64,000 bases of DNA. Source: Microbulbifer guangxiensis (GTDB lineage: Bacteria; Pseudomonadota; Gammaproteobacteria; Pseudomonadales; Cellvibrionaceae). Positions 17,611-27,888 of this stretch are shown piece by piece. Location: NCBI RefSeq assembly GCF_021729075.1, contig NZ_JAJSAQ010000001.1, positions 443,997-507,996 of the forward strand, read 5' to 3'. Position numbers and translations under genes: made by a program. The first letter of the stretch is position 1, and each line of letters starts with the position of its first letter. A model generated the notes under the pieces. That model was not told the origin of the DNA and made no database searches. It saw nothing but the letters and a program-made list of their open reading frames with translations.

Positions 17611-17889
17611 TCACAGTTTTTACGGCCTGCAGGATGTCAACTTATCGGCAGGTCACATCGCAAAGGATGGCTGCTGGTTGCCAGTGCGATGGCCCTGTGC
17701 AAAACTTTTGCAAAATCCGCCGCACGATAACGATGCATCATTGTTCTCATTTCGCGATCACCGGTACCGCCAGCAGAAATGCGCCGGCCCGGACCCAGCG
17801 CCAGCGGATAACGGTAGAACAGGCCTGATCCGCAATGTGTGACTGCCCTACCAACATTCTCCCAACCAACCAATAATAACGGAGCCAAC

Positions 17890-20097
17890 ATGCGTAAATC
17901 CCTGATCGCCACAGCCATCGGCGTCAGCCTGGCATTGGGTGCCTGCTCGAAAAACAATAATGAAAACCAATCCTCTGCCGATGCAAATACCGACTCCGCT
18001 GCCATGGAGGCAGCAGTCGCTGCCGGTAATGCCGCGACAGGGGAAGCCAGTCCGGTCGAGGCAATTGCTGCGGGGGCAGGCAACCCGTTGCTCGAACCCA
18101 GCCCGCTCCCCTACCAGACCCCGCAGTTCGACAAGATCAGGGATGAGCACTTTATGCCCGGATTCGACGCCGGTCTGGCAGCCCATACCGCCGAGATTCA
18201 GGCGATTGCCGACAACCCGGCGCCGGCCACTTTCGAAAACACCATTATTGCCCTGGAAAAAAGCGGAGACCTGCTGGACCGGGTTTCCGGTATCTTCTTC
18301 GATTACACCAGTTTCCGGGCCAGCGACAAGGTGCAGGAAATCCGGGCTGAAATCGCACCGCGTCTCTCGGAGCACAATGACAATATCTACCTCGACCCGA
18401 AACTGTTCGCGCGGGTGGAAAAAGTGCACGCGCAAAAGAGCGAGCTGGGCGCCGAGGAACAGCAGCTCGTGGACCAGTACTACGATGCCTTCGTACGTGC
18501 CGGCGCCCGGCTGTCGGACGAGAAGCAGTCGCAGGTCCGCGCCCTGAACAGCGAACTGGCCGAGCTCTCCACCAAGTTTTCCAACAATGTCCTCAATGCG
18601 ATGAAGGGTGAGTCGATCCTGGTCGAGGACAAGTCAGAGCTCAGCGGCCTCTCGGAAGAGAAAATTGCCTCGCTGGCCAAGGCCGCTGCGGATGCCGGTA
18701 AAGAGGGATACCTGATCTCTCTGGTCAACACCACTCGCCAGCCACTTCTCGGCAGTCTGGAAAATCGTGCTCTCCGCCAGAAAATCTGGGAGGCCTCGGC
18801 TAACCGGGCCGGCGACGCCAACGGTGAGCTGATCACACAGATGGCGGAGCTCCGCGCCGACAAGGCCAAGTTGCTTGGCTACCCCAACTGGGCCTCCTAT
18901 GTGCTTGCAGAACGCATGGCGAAGACTCCGGACGCCGTCTTCCAGATCCTGGGAGACCTGGCCCCGAAAGCCGTGGCGAAAGTAAAGGCCGAAGCGACTG
19001 CCCTCGAGGCGATGATCGAGCAGGAAGGCAAGGACATCACCTTGCAGCCCTGGGACTGGGCCTACTATGCGGAAAAAGTCCGCGCCGCCAAATACGATCT
19101 GGACGAAAGCGAAATCAAGCCCTACTTCGAGCTCGAGCGGGTTCTCGAGGATGGCCTCTTCTTCGCCATGGAGAAACTCTACGGCATTACCTTCAAAGCG
19201 CGCCCTGACCTCCCGGTGTGGAACCCGGATGTCACCGCCTATGAAGTTTTCAATGCTGACAAAACGCCGGTGGGACTCTTTTACCTGGATCCCTATGCAC
19301 GCGAAGGCAAAAATGGCGGTGCCTGGATGAACGAGCTGGTCACCCAGAGCCACCTGCTGGATCGCAAGCCAGTGGTCTACAACGTGCTCAATATCCCCAA
19401 GCCTGCCGAGGGTCAGCCCACCCTGTTGACCTTCAAGGAGGTCAACACTCTGTTCCACGAGTGGGGCCACGCAGCCCACGGGCTCTTCTCAGACGTGAAG
19501 TACCCGAGCCTGGCCGGGACCAGCACGCCACGGGACTTCGTCGAGTTCCCGTCGCAGTTCCATGAGGACTGGAGTTTCGAGCCAGAGGTCATCGCCAACT
19601 ATGCCCGCCACTACGAGACCGGTGAGCCCATCCCCCAGGCATTACTGGAGAAGGCGCTGAAGGCACGCAAGTTCAACCAGGGGTTCGATACCACGGAGTA
19701 CCTGGCGGCAGCGCTGCTGGACATGGAGTGGCACAGTATTGCGCCGGGAAAGGAAATCGAGGACTACCAGGCGTTTGAGAAGGAGGCCCTGGCCAAGCAC
19801 GGCATTGATCTGGCTGTGGTGCCGCCGCGCTACAAGTCCGCCTATTTCAGCCATATCTTCTCCAACAGCTACTACGCGGGATACTACTCATACCTCTGGA
19901 CCGAGGTTTTCGCCGCTGATGCCTTTGCCTATCTGCAGGAAGAAGGCGGCCTGAAGCGAGAGAACGGCGACCGCTATCGCAATGCCATCCTGTCGGTGGG
20001 CCACAGCACGGACCTGATGAAAGCGTATGTAGAGTTCCGCGAACAGGAGCCCACAGTTGATGCGCTGCTGGCTCGGAGGGGTTTGCTGCAGAAGTAA
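17890..20097 (+). CDS. M3 family metallopeptidase lipoprotein (Dcp/oligopeptidase A-like)
   Basis: Zinc oligopeptidase of 735 residues, predicted to be exported as a lipoprotein. The ATG at 17890 has a GGAG box at 17881-17884 and begins MRKSLIATAIGVSLALGAC, a signal peptide with a lipobox, followed by a low-complexity Asn/Ser/Ala linker to about residue 65. The metal site HEWGH spans His523-His527, with Glu524 catalytic. The C-terminal SNSYYAGYYSYLWTEVFAADAF matches the family. Dcp and OpdA of enteric bacteria lack the lipobox, so the envelope location sets this one apart. It probably degrades short peptides at the cell envelope. Confidence 0.9.
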   Translation: MRKSLIATAIGVSLALGACSKNNNENQSSADANTDSAAMEAAVAAGNAATGEASPVEAIAAGAGNPLLEPSPLPYQTPQFDKIRDEHFMPGFDAGLAAHTAEIQAIADNPAPATFENTIIALEKSGDLLDRVSGIFFDYTSFRASDKVQEIRAEIAPRLSEHNDNIYLDPKLFARVEKVHAQKSELGAEEQQLVDQYYDAFVRAGARLSDEKQSQVRALNSELAELSTKFSNNVLNAMKGESILVEDKSELSGLSEEKIASLAKAAADAGKEGYLISLVNTTRQPLLGSLENRALRQKIWEASANRAGDANGELITQMAELRADKAKLLGYPNWASYVLAERMAKTPDAVFQILGDLAPKAVAKVKAEATALEAMIEQEGKDITLQPWDWAYYAEKVRAAKYDLDESEIKPYFELERVLEDGLFFAMEKLYGITFKARPDLPVWNPDVTAYEVFNADKTPVGLFYLDPYAREGKNGGAWMNELVTQSHLLDRKPVVYNVLNIPKPAEGQPTLLTFKEVNTLFHEWGHAAHGLFSDVKYPSLAGTSTPRDFVEFPSQFHEDWSFEPEVIANYARHYETGEPIPQALLEKALKARKFNQGFDTTEYLAAALLDMEWHSIAPGKEIEDYQAFEKEALAKHGIDLAVVPPRYKSAYFSHIFSNSYYAGYYSYLWTEVFAADAFAYLQEEGGLKRENGDRYRNAILSVGHSTDLMKAYVEFREQEPTVDALLARRGLLQK

Positions 20098-20144
20098 ACT
20101 GCTGGCTCCCGGGCGCGGCCATGGGCGGTGCCCCGGGGGCCGCG

Positions 20145-20173
20145 GCGCTCCCCCATCCTGCCGGCGGGAGCGC
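20145..20173. repeat. inverted repeat between convergent genes
   Basis: Eight-bp perfect arms GCGCTCCC (20145-20152) and GGGAGCGC (20166-20173) around a 13-nt loop, in the 88-bp gap between the M3 peptidase and malic enzyme stops. No U-tract follows directly on either strand, so termination is only a guess. Confidence 0.45.
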
Positions 20174-20185
20174 TGCGCCAGCCTT

Positions 20186-21865
20186 TTAGAAGGAGCGGCG
20201 GCGGTACTTGCGGTAGCCCGGGTACCAGAAGTTGCGCTCGATGGAAGCGCTGAGTTTCTCCTCGGTCACACCGGGCGCCACGCCGTCCTCCTGCGCCTGC
20301 AGGCCAACCCTGAGGGCGATGTACTTGGTGATTTCGCGGATGTTGCTGAGGTCAGGCAGCATGGCGCCCTCCCCTTTCTTCACCACCGGCGCGTGCTCGG
20401 CCAGGGCATTAGAGGCGGCCATCAACATGTTGTCGGTCACCCGGTTGGCTCCGGCGGCAATCACACCGAGCCCCACGCCCGGGAAGATATAGACGTTGTT
20501 ACATTGCGCAATCGGGTACACCTTGCCCTCAAGCTCTACCGGAGCAAAGGGACTACCGGTGGCCACCAGCGCTTCGCCGTTGGTCCAGGTGAGAATCTCC
20601 TGGGGCGTCGCCTCGGCGCGTGAGGTGGGGTTGGAAAGCGGCAGTACCAGAGGGCGCGGGCATCCGGCATGCAGGGCCTCGATTACTTCCTGGGTGAACA
20701 GACCGCCCTGCCCCGACACGCCGATCATGATCGTGGGCTTGGTGTTCTGCACCAGCTGCAGCAGGTCCCATTCGCTCACACCGGAATACATCTCCGGATC
20801 CTGCGCCAGCCGGGCCTGGAAGTTATGCAGGCCCTTCATGTCACTGGTAACCAGACCGTAGCGGTCGAACATCAGCAGGCGCTCGCGGGCTTCTTTATCT
20901 GAAAGCCCCTCTTCCACCATGGCCATGACGATCTGTTCGGCAATACCGCAGCCCGCGGAGCCGGCTCCGACCACCATCACGCGCTGGTCGCTGAGCTTCT
21001 CATCCTTGGCCTTGCAGGCCGCCAGCACAGTGCCCAGGCAAACCGCCGCCGTACCCTGGATGTCATCGTTGAAGCAGCAGAGTTCGTCGCGGTACTTCTC
21101 CAGCAGGGGCATGGCATTGGTCTGGGCAAAGTCCTCGAACTGCACCAGCACCCTGGGCCAGCGCCGCTTGACTGCGGCGAGGAACTCAGCCACGAACTCG
21201 TCATACTCTTCCTGGGACACGCGCTCGTGACGCCAGCCCATGTACATGGGGTCATTCAGCAGGGTGCGGTTATTGGTACCCACATCGAGGGTCACCGGCA
21301 GCGTGTAGGCGGGACTGATGCCGCCGCAGGCGGTATACAGGGACAGCTTGCCGATGGGGATCCCCATGCCGCCGATGCCCTGGTCACCCAGGCCCAGAAT
21401 GCGTTCACCATCGGTCACCACGATGACCTTCACGTTGTCCTTGGTAGCGCTGCGCAGGATATCGTCCATGTGCTCGCGATCCGGGTAGGACACGAACAGA
21501 CCGCGGTGGTTGCGGTAGATGTTGGAGAATTCCTCACACGCCTTGCCCACGGTGGGGGTATAGATGATCGGCAGCATCTCCTCGATATGCTCCTCGATCA
21601 GGCGGAAGAACAGTGTCTCGTTGTCGTCCTGAATGGCCCGCAGGTAGATGTGGCGGTCCAGATCTGTCTTGCACTGCTGGTACTGAAGGTAAGCCCGGCG
21701 CGCCTGTTCCTCGATGGTCTCGACATTGTTGGGCAGCAACCCCACCAGGTTGAATTCGAGCCGCTCCTTGCGGGTAAAGGCACTGCCTTTGTTCAGAAGT
21801 GGCATCTCCAGCAGGGAGGGACCGGCGTGGGGAATATAGAGGGGGCGTTTATCTTCGTTGGTCAT
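20186..21865 (-). CDS. maeA: NAD-dependent malic enzyme
   Basis: Oxidative decarboxylation of L-malate to pyruvate with NAD+, 559 residues, the usual length of the SfcA/MaeA type. Visible blocks are the N-terminal [39 protein letters not shown], the divalent-metal region FNDDIQGTA, the NAD-binding [15 protein letters not shown], and [13 protein letters not shown]. The start at 21865 gives [15 protein letters not shown], the family N-terminus. A degraded copy of the C-terminus lies at 17377-17610. Downstream is the convergent M3 peptidase; upstream is a 192-bp gap before the CDF transporter stop, with no clear signal. Confidence 0.93.
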   Translation of the reverse strand: MTNEDKRPLYIPHAGPSLLEMPLLNKGSAFTRKERLEFNLVGLLPNNVETIEEQARRAYLQYQQCKTDLDRHIYLRAIQDDNETLFFRLIEEHIEEMLPIIYTPTVGKACEEFSNIYRNHRGLFVSYPDREHMDDILRSATKDNVKVIVVTDGERILGLGDQGIGGMGIPIGKLSLYTACGGISPAYTLPVTLDVGTNNRTLLNDPMYMGWRHERVSQEEYDEFVAEFLAAVKRRWPRVLVQFEDFAQTNAMPLLEKYRDELCCFNDDIQGTAAVCLGTVLAACKAKDEKLSDQRVMVVGAGSAGCGIAEQIVMAMVEEGLSDKEARERLLMFDRYGLVTSDMKGLHNFQARLAQDPEMYSGVSEWDLLQLVQNTKPTIMIGVSGQGGLFTQEVIEALHAGCPRPLVLPLSNPTSRAEATPQEILTWTNGEALVATGSPFAPVELEGKVYPIAQCNNVYIFPGVGLGVIAAGANRVTDNMLMAASNALAEHAPVVKKGEGAMLPDLSNIREITKYIALRVGLQAQEDGVAPGVTEEKLSASIERNFWYPGYRKYRRRSF

Positions 21866-22057
21866 CGCTTCACATATACAGAAAATGCGCCAGAACCCGG
21901 ATTCTGGCGGGATAAAATTCTTTTTGATGGAGTCTGTGCGGGGGTTCTTGCGGCCCGGAGAACAGAGGGCGCAAGGCAGTCACGAACTGTTGCTATCTCT
22001 CGCGAAGTTGCGCGAAATCCCTTCGTCTGCGCACGAGCGCAGCCTACACGGGCCGGC

Positions 22058-23170
22058 TCAAGATAACAACTCTTCCGGGGCATCCAGCTCGGGAGACTGC
22101 GCGATGCCCTCGACTTCAACTGTCAGGTGGAATACCTGTGGGCAGCGCTCCCTGAGCTCCTTCTCCAGCTCGTCGATGACCCGCTCGGTGCGCTCCAGGG
22201 TCGCCTGGATCACCGCCCGGGTTTCCACGTACTCGCGCACTTTGTGGTTGAGTCGCTCTTCAGGCACACGGGACAGGAGGGCCTCCTCGTGGGCTTCAAT
22301 GCGCTGGCGCATGTCGCCGATCAGGCGCTCTTCCCTCAATTCCACTTCGGCTACGACGACGGTATGGGTCTCGTCGACGATGATGGAGCGCACATCGTGG
22401 AAGCGCTCAATCTCCGGGTGACCCTTGCAGATGTCCTGAAAGGCCTGCTCGGCAGCCACATCCCGGATACTGGTCAGGAAGCGCATGTTGATCATGCCCA
22501 GGAAGATGGCGGTAACCCCGAGCATCAGCGCGATAATCACGGAGAAGCCGATGTCCCAACTCTTGTCACCGGTCAGCTGGGTCATGGTGATACCGGTGGC
22601 GGCAAGCAGCACACCGGTGACTGCGATGCTGTCCTCCAGCAGCACTGCAATGAGGGTCGGATCATCCGCCTGACGCAGATAGCGGAAGGGATTGCGCATC
22701 CCGGCTGCGCGCATGCGGCTGAGGAATTCCTGCGCGGCAACGTAGAGTACGTAGGCTTCCAGTACCAGGGCGATGAACAGTACTACCGCAGAGATCCAGA
22801 TCGGCGCGACCTCGAAGCCCAGCAACGATACCGACGTTGGTCTCTCCACCACACCCAACTGATGCCAGGCGTGCCAGGCATGGGCGAGGCCCAGGCCACA
22901 ACCGATGGAGAAAAGGCCGATGGCACTCCACAGGTTCCATAGATATTTCTTCTGCCCGTGGCCAAAGGCGTAAGTCTGATCTGCCGGGCGCCCACCACGG
23001 ATCAGCCCGACGAGGAGGAATACCTGGTTTAGTGTATCCATCAGGCTGTGGACCGCCTCATTCATCATCGCAGCCGAGTGGGTGGCAAGTGCCGCCAGCC
23101 CCTTCAGTACGGTGACCGCTGCATTGACGCAGATGGCGTAGAGAACCGCTTTCTTTGAACCCTGAGCCAT
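22058..23170 (-). CDS. cation diffusion facilitator family transporter
   Basis: Inner-membrane metal-ion/proton antiporter, 370 residues from the ATG at 23170 (MAQGSKKAVLYAICVNA), preceded by GGAAG. An upstream ATG at 23239 would add 23 residues without a ribosome site. Transmembrane helix 2 carries HSAAMMNEAVHSLMDTLNQ, where CDF proteins have the metal-site pair HxxxD; here Asn replaces the first acidic residue and His/Asp remain. The C-terminal cytoplasmic domain has HEAL-type and HTVVVAEVELREE segments. The metal (zinc, iron or manganese) cannot be fixed from this, and the altered site makes prediction less secure. Confidence 0.85.
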   Translation of the reverse strand: MAQGSKKAVLYAICVNAAVTVLKGLAALATHSAAMMNEAVHSLMDTLNQVFLLVGLIRGGRPADQTYAFGHGQKKYLWNLWSAIGLFSIGCGLGLAHAWHAWHQLGVVERPTSVSLLGFEVAPIWISAVVLFIALVLEAYVLYVAAQEFLSRMRAAGMRNPFRYLRQADDPTLIAVLLEDSIAVTGVLLAATGITMTQLTGDKSWDIGFSVIIALMLGVTAIFLGMINMRFLTSIRDVAAEQAFQDICKGHPEIERFHDVRSIIVDETHTVVVAEVELREERLIGDMRQRIEAHEEALLSRVPEERLNHKVREYVETRAVIQATLERTERVIDELEKELRERCPQVFHLTVEVEGIAQSPELDAPEELLS

Positions 23171-23383
23171 GACTTCCACTGTTGAGTTGCTCCGTTCGCG
23201 ACTAGCAGCATAGGCAATATCCACACTACCGAGGGACATACACGCGGTCGTCGAGCAAAAAACAACTTACGGGACGATTACACTGCCGCGCAGCACGAGG
23301 ATCCCCAGCACTTGCCTTTACCCCACCTATGATTCCATAACGGCAAACTTGCCATGGACTTCCAGCTACCGGGAGACAAGCAG

Positions 23384-25117
23384 ATGAGAGTTTTACGATT
23401 CACCCTGATCTTCTGCCTGTTCATGATCGGCTGCGCAGAAAAGGGCGACGCAGAACAACAGGTAAATAACGATGCGACAGCTGCACCAGCCACGCAATCA
23501 AACCAGGCCAATGAAGGCAGTGCTACGCAGCTGGCAGACGCCAGCCAGGCTCGTGAAGGAGCAAGGCAACAGGACAGCCCGACCAAGCCTGCAAACCCGG
23601 TAAAGGGCGGCAAGCCCAATATCCTGGTGATCTGGGGCGACGATATCGGCTGGACCAATCTCTCGGCGTATGAGCAGGGGGTGATGGGTTACCGTACACC
23701 CAATATCGATCGCATCGCCAACGAGGGAGCAATTTTCACCGACCACTACGCCCAGCCCTCTTGCACCGCGGGTCGCGCGGCATTCATCACCGGGCAGTAC
23801 CCGATCCGCTCGGGCATGACTACGGTCGGCCAGCCAGGTGACAGCCTGGGTCTGCAAAAAGAATCGCCAAGCCTGGCAAGAGTGCTGAAAAAAGTGGGGT
23901 ATCGTACGGGGCATTTTGGCAAGAACCACCTGGGTGATCGCAACGAACATCTGCCCACCGTGCATGGCTTCGATGAGTTCTTCGGCAACCTGTACCACCT
24001 CAACACCCAGGAGGAAGCGGAGCAGCGGGACTACCAGAATTTCGGCAAGGCCTTCTCAGGGGACCTTGAGACCTATGAGGGTAAATTTGGCACCCGCGGC
24101 GTCATCCACTCTTTCGCCACCGACAAGATGGACTCCACCGAAGATCCCCGCTTTGGCGTTGTTGGCAAGCAGAAAATCGAGGATACCGGTCCCCTCACCC
24201 GTGAGCGGATGAAAAACTTTGACAGCGAAGAGGTCATCCCCCTCGCTCTCAAGTTCATGGAACAGGCCAATGAGGCCGGTGATCCCTTCTTCGTCTGGCT
24301 CAACACCAGCCGCATGCACCTTTACACCCGCATCGATGACAAGTGGCTGCGCGAGGTCGAGAAGTACACCAGTGAAGCCGATTACCACGGCGCTGGCATG
24401 CTGCAGCACGACCACGATATCGGCATTGTCCTGGACTGGCTCGACAAGAAAGGGTTGGCTGACAGTACGATTGTTGTTTACAGCACCGACAACGGACCAG
24501 AGCACTCCAGCTGGCCCCACGGGGCTACGACCCCCTTCCGGGGTGAAAAAATGAGCACCTATGAAGGTGGTGTGCGTGTACCGATGATGGCCCGCTGGCC
24601 CGGTAAAATCCCAGCAGGGAGGGAGCTCAATGGTATTCAGGGTCACCAGGATCTGTTTACCACCCTCGCCACCGCAGCCGGTGTCGACGATGTTCGGGAA
24701 CAGATGCTCAAAGAGAAGAAGCAGTATATCGACGGGGTGAACAACCTCCCCTACTGGACGGCTGAAGTGGAGCAGTCTGCCCGCAACCATATCTTCTACT
24801 ACTACGAGAGCAAGCTCACCGCCATCCGCATGGGCCCATGGAAATTCCATTTCTCCACCAAGGAAGACTACTACGCAAACCTGGTACCGCGCACAGTTCC
24901 ACTGGTATTTAACCTGCGTATGGATCCCTATGAGAGCTACGACTCAACTGATGCCTACGGGCATCTGCTACAGAAAGTGTCCTGGCTGATCCAGCCCATG
25001 GGCGTATTGATGCAGCAGCACCTGCAATCACTGAAGGAGTATCCCCCGGTGCAGGGCGGCAAGAGCTTCGACATGTCCAATGTCGTTGAGGAGTTCATCC
25101 AGAAAGCACCACAATAA
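23384..25117 (+). CDS. arylsulfatase-family lipoprotein
   Basis: Type I sulfatase of 577 residues that hydrolyses sulfate esters with a formylglycine residue. ATG 23384 has a GGGAG box 8 nt upstream and starts [17 protein letters not shown], a lipoprotein signal, then an Ala/Gln/Asn-rich linker to about residue 65. The metal-binding VIWGDDIG opens the catalytic domain. Cys127 in CTAGR fits the CxAxR-type motif matured to formylglycine. GKNHLGD and [15 protein letters not shown] supply further active-site residues. It is paralogous to and convergent with the sulfatase at 25229-26788. No formylglycine-generating enzyme gene is in the window, so maturation depends on a gene elsewhere. Confidence 0.92.
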   Translation: MRVLRFTLIFCLFMIGCAEKGDAEQQVNNDATAAPATQSNQANEGSATQLADASQAREGARQQDSPTKPANPVKGGKPNILVIWGDDIGWTNLSAYEQGVMGYRTPNIDRIANEGAIFTDHYAQPSCTAGRAAFITGQYPIRSGMTTVGQPGDSLGLQKESPSLARVLKKVGYRTGHFGKNHLGDRNEHLPTVHGFDEFFGNLYHLNTQEEAEQRDYQNFGKAFSGDLETYEGKFGTRGVIHSFATDKMDSTEDPRFGVVGKQKIEDTGPLTRERMKNFDSEEVIPLALKFMEQANEAGDPFFVWLNTSRMHLYTRIDDKWLREVEKYTSEADYHGAGMLQHDHDIGIVLDWLDKKGLADSTIVVYSTDNGPEHSSWPHGATTPFRGEKMSTYEGGVRVPMMARWPGKIPAGRELNGIQGHQDLFTTLATAAGVDDVREQMLKEKKQYIDGVNNLPYWTAEVEQSARNHIFYYYESKLTAIRMGPWKFHFSTKEDYYANLVPRTVPLVFNLRMDPYESYDSTDAYGHLLQKVSWLIQPMGVLMQQHLQSLKEYPPVQGGKSFDMSNVVEEFIQKAPQ

Positions 25118-25185
25118 GCAGGGCAGCTTGAATGATGGCAGATCTAGTCATCCGTATAGTCACGCACATCAGCCCCGCATGATAT

Positions 25186-25213
25186 AAAAAAGCCCTGCTC
25201 AGCAGGGCTTTCC
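25186..25213. terminator. bidirectional terminator between the two sulfatase genes
   Basis: Ten-bp palindrome AAGCCCTGCT/AGCAGGGCTT at 25190-25210, with an A-run on the left and TTT on the right, so it can stop transcription from both convergent genes. Confidence 0.85.
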
Positions 25214-25228
25214 ATTCAATAGCTTCTA

Positions 25229-26788
25229 TCAATTACTACCGCCGGCACCTTCCCTCAATTGCTCCTCAATTTTCTTCAGGTTAAAGGAACCTGGAGTCTG
25301 GCTCGGCGGATAGTCTTGCATCGTCTTCAGGAAATCGGCCGCCAATTTTTGCAACGGCACCAATACGAAGGCCCTTTCGAGCAGCCAGTCATAGTAGCTG
25401 TTGGCGTTGTGTTGGGCGCGCTCGAAGGGATCGCGGCGCAAATTGAAGATCAGTGGAACCCGAAGCTCGGTGAAGGGCTCCATCCAGACCCCGAAAGCCT
25501 TCCCACGGTTCTCCAGGAAGACAGCCTTCCACGCATCGTAACGCATGGCCACAATCTGGCCGTCATCGTTGACGTAGATAAATTCCCGGCGGGGGGACTC
25601 CTCTGTCTGGCCGGAAAAGTATGGCAGCATGTTGAAGCCGTCGATGTAATTCCGGTACTTGCGCCCGTTGAGCCTTACGCCATCCAGCAACTGTTGCTTG
25701 ATTTCCGGGTTACCGGCGGCTGCAGCGAGGGTGGGCAGCCAGTCCTCATGAGAGACAATACCATTGAGGGTCTTGCCCGCCGGGAACTTTCCGGGCCAGC
25801 GGACAAACGCCGGCACGCGATAGGCACCCTCCCAGTTTGAATTCTTTTCACTGCGGAATGGTGTATTACCGGCATCCGGCCAGGTATTGAAGTGCGGCCC
25901 GTTGTCAGTGGAATAGAAGACGATGGTATTGTCAGCGATCTTCAGCTTGTCCAGCAGCTCCAGTAGCTGCCCGACATGCTGGTCATGCTCGACCATACCA
26001 TCCTGATATTCATCACTGAATGGACCGGCCAGATTTTTATGCTCCTCCTTCACATGTGTGCGGAAGTGCATACGGGTGGCGTTCCACCAGACGAAGAACG
26101 GCTTGCCGGCCTTGTGGGCACGCTCAATAAAGTTGATCGCGGCCGCTACTGTCTCATCATCAATGGTTTCCATCCGCTTTTTGGTCAGCGGCCCGGTATC
26201 CTCGATTTTTCCGCCGGCAACCGAATGAATCACACCTCGGGGGCCAAACTTCTTGCGAAACTCGGGGTTCTTCGGATAATCCCGGTTCTCCGGTTCCTCT
26301 TCGGCGTTCAGGTGGTAAAGGTTGCCGAAAAACTCATCAAAGCCATGGTTGGTCGGCAGATGCTCATCCCGGTCACCCTGGTGGTTTTTGCCAAACTGGC
26401 CGGTGACATAGCCCTGACTCTTCATCACCGTGGCAATCGTCACGTCCGATTCCTGCCAGCCCTCTTTGGCGCCGGGCAACCCGACCTTGGTCATCCCGGT
26501 TCTCACCGGCACATTGCCACCGAGAAAGGCTGCTCGCCCGGCCGTACAGGACTGCTGGCCGTAATAGTCCGTAAATGACAGCCCTTCCCTGGCGATCCGG
26601 TCAATGTTGGGCGTCTTATAGCCCATCAGCCCGCGGCTGTTGAAGCTAATATTGGTGATCCCGATATCATCGCCCCAGATCACAAGAATATTGGGCTTCG
26701 ACTGTGCCTGGACGGAGCTCTGGGAAAAAAGCAGCAATAGCAACAGTGGCAACATCAGTCGCCCGCGCAGTGAGGATGGATACATCAT
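25229..26788 (-). CDS. arylsulfatase, Sec-exported
   Basis: Periplasmic or secreted sulfatase of 519 residues. The N-terminus MMYPSSLRGRLMLPLLLLLLFSQSSVQA is a signal peptide likely cut after the VQA. Cys81 in [11 protein letters not shown] is the predicted formylglycine precursor; [21 protein letters not shown] and YSTDNGPHFNTWPDAG are the metal and sulfate-binding segments. It shares these blocks with the sulfatase at 23384-25117 but lacks the lipobox and linker, so the pair probably act in different envelope locations. The HAD gene lies upstream on the same strand, 95 bp away, and may be cotranscribed. Confidence 0.92.
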   Translation of the reverse strand: MMYPSSLRGRLMLPLLLLLLFSQSSVQAQSKPNILVIWGDDIGITNISFNSRGLMGYKTPNIDRIAREGLSFTDYYGQQSCTAGRAAFLGGNVPVRTGMTKVGLPGAKEGWQESDVTIATVMKSQGYVTGQFGKNHQGDRDEHLPTNHGFDEFFGNLYHLNAEEEPENRDYPKNPEFRKKFGPRGVIHSVAGGKIEDTGPLTKKRMETIDDETVAAAINFIERAHKAGKPFFVWWNATRMHFRTHVKEEHKNLAGPFSDEYQDGMVEHDQHVGQLLELLDKLKIADNTIVFYSTDNGPHFNTWPDAGNTPFRSEKNSNWEGAYRVPAFVRWPGKFPAGKTLNGIVSHEDWLPTLAAAAGNPEIKQQLLDGVRLNGRKYRNYIDGFNMLPYFSGQTEESPRREFIYVNDDGQIVAMRYDAWKAVFLENRGKAFGVWMEPFTELRVPLIFNLRRDPFERAQHNANSYYDWLLERAFVLVPLQKLAADFLKTMQDYPPSQTPGSFNLKKIEEQLREGAGGSN

Positions 26789-26883
26789 TTCCTCCGTTAT
26801 ATCCGCCCGCTTTGGTTAGGTTTGCAACGGGAGTGCAGGCATTCTCCGCTGCATCATCGAACTCTGAGGGTAATAGAACAACG

Positions 26884-27888
26884 CTAGCGGTTACCCCACG
26901 GAAAGACCTGTTTCCAGTCTTCCTTCATATTAACTACGATCCAGCCCTGTTTTGAGGCAGCGGCGAGGGCTTTGTCCAAGTGCCCCACCGGAGAATCGCG
27001 GTCATAGGCCCATTCCCGCTTTTCATCCGTGTGGTGCAGCAGCAGGCCAAATCGGGGACCATCACCGGCAGTGGTCCACTGCAGCATTTCAAAATCCCCA
27101 TCGGAATTTCCGGACGCGAAGACCGGTCGACGGCCGATATGCTGATAGATGCCCACCGGTTTGCCGGCCTTGTCATCGATCAGGTTGACTTCCGGCAATT
27201 TCACAATGGCCGGCTTTCCGTCCCGCATCTCATATCTGGCCTTGAGTGAACTACCCACAACCTGTTCGGGCGGGATACCGTATGCGGCCTCTGCGTAGGC
27301 GCGAATAAAATCGATACCACCCCCTGAGACGATAAATGTCTTGAAGCCGTTATCGCGGAGGTAGGTCAACAGCTCCAGCATGGGCTGGTAAACCATTTCG
27401 GTATAGAGTCGATTGGTCTCGGGGTGGCGTGCAGACGCCAACCACTGCTGCACACTCGCCTGAAACTCTTCGCCGGTCATGCCGGTATGGGTCGCAGCAA
27501 TAAGCTTCATCAGGGCAGACTTGCCGCCTTCCAGTGCTGTCTTGTTATCGCCTTTCAGGATAGAGGCAAAGGGCTCCTCGGTTTTCCATTCGGGATGCTT
27601 TTGTGCCTGATCTCTGACCTTGTCGATTGCGTATAGCAACTGGAAGTAGATGGGCTTCTCCGCCCACAGGTTGCCATCGTTATCGAAAGTGGCAATGCGC
27701 TGCTCAGGAGGGATATACCCGGCCCCATTTTCTTCTGTCGACTTCTCGACAAACTGGATCAGCGCACGCCGCGTCTCGCCGTCATTCCAGGAAGGCAACG
27801 GATCAGCGGCCAACACCAGTCCACTACCGGCCAGACCGACGAATAGCATTAGTACAAACAGAGACTTGAGGACGTGCCTGGGCTTCAT
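26884..27888 (-). CDS. exported HAD-superfamily phosphatase-like protein
   Basis: Haloacid dehalogenase-fold hydrolase of 334 residues with a signal peptide (MKPRHVLKSLFVLMLFVGLAGSGLVLA). Motif I is FDNDGNLW, with Asp69 and Asp71 as nucleophile and acid/base. Motif II is TFIVSGGG, and motif IV is ASGNSDGDFEMLQW. The ATG at 27888 is used; the frame is open further to 27954, but that part is not signal-like. Exported HAD proteins usually act as phosphomonoesterases. The position just upstream of a sulfatase suggests a joint role in ester scavenging, which is inference. Confidence 0.82.
   Translation of the reverse strand: MKPRHVLKSLFVLMLFVGLAGSGLVLAADPLPSWNDGETRRALIQFVEKSTEENGAGYIPPEQRIATFDNDGNLWAEKPIYFQLLYAIDKVRDQAQKHPEWKTEEPFASILKGDNKTALEGGKSALMKLIAATHTGMTGEEFQASVQQWLASARHPETNRLYTEMVYQPMLELLTYLRDNGFKTFIVSGGGIDFIRAYAEAAYGIPPEQVVGSSLKARYEMRDGKPAIVKLPEVNLIDDKAGKPVGIYQHIGRRPVFASGNSDGDFEMLQWTTAGDGPRFGLLLHHTDEKREWAYDRDSPVGHLDKALAAASKQGWIVVNMKEDWKQVFPWGNR

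Noticed and set aside
20098-20185. Terminator between the M3 peptidase and malic enzyme genes
   Set aside because: The inverted repeat at 20145-20173 has no U-tract directly after either arm, so it is listed only as a repeat.
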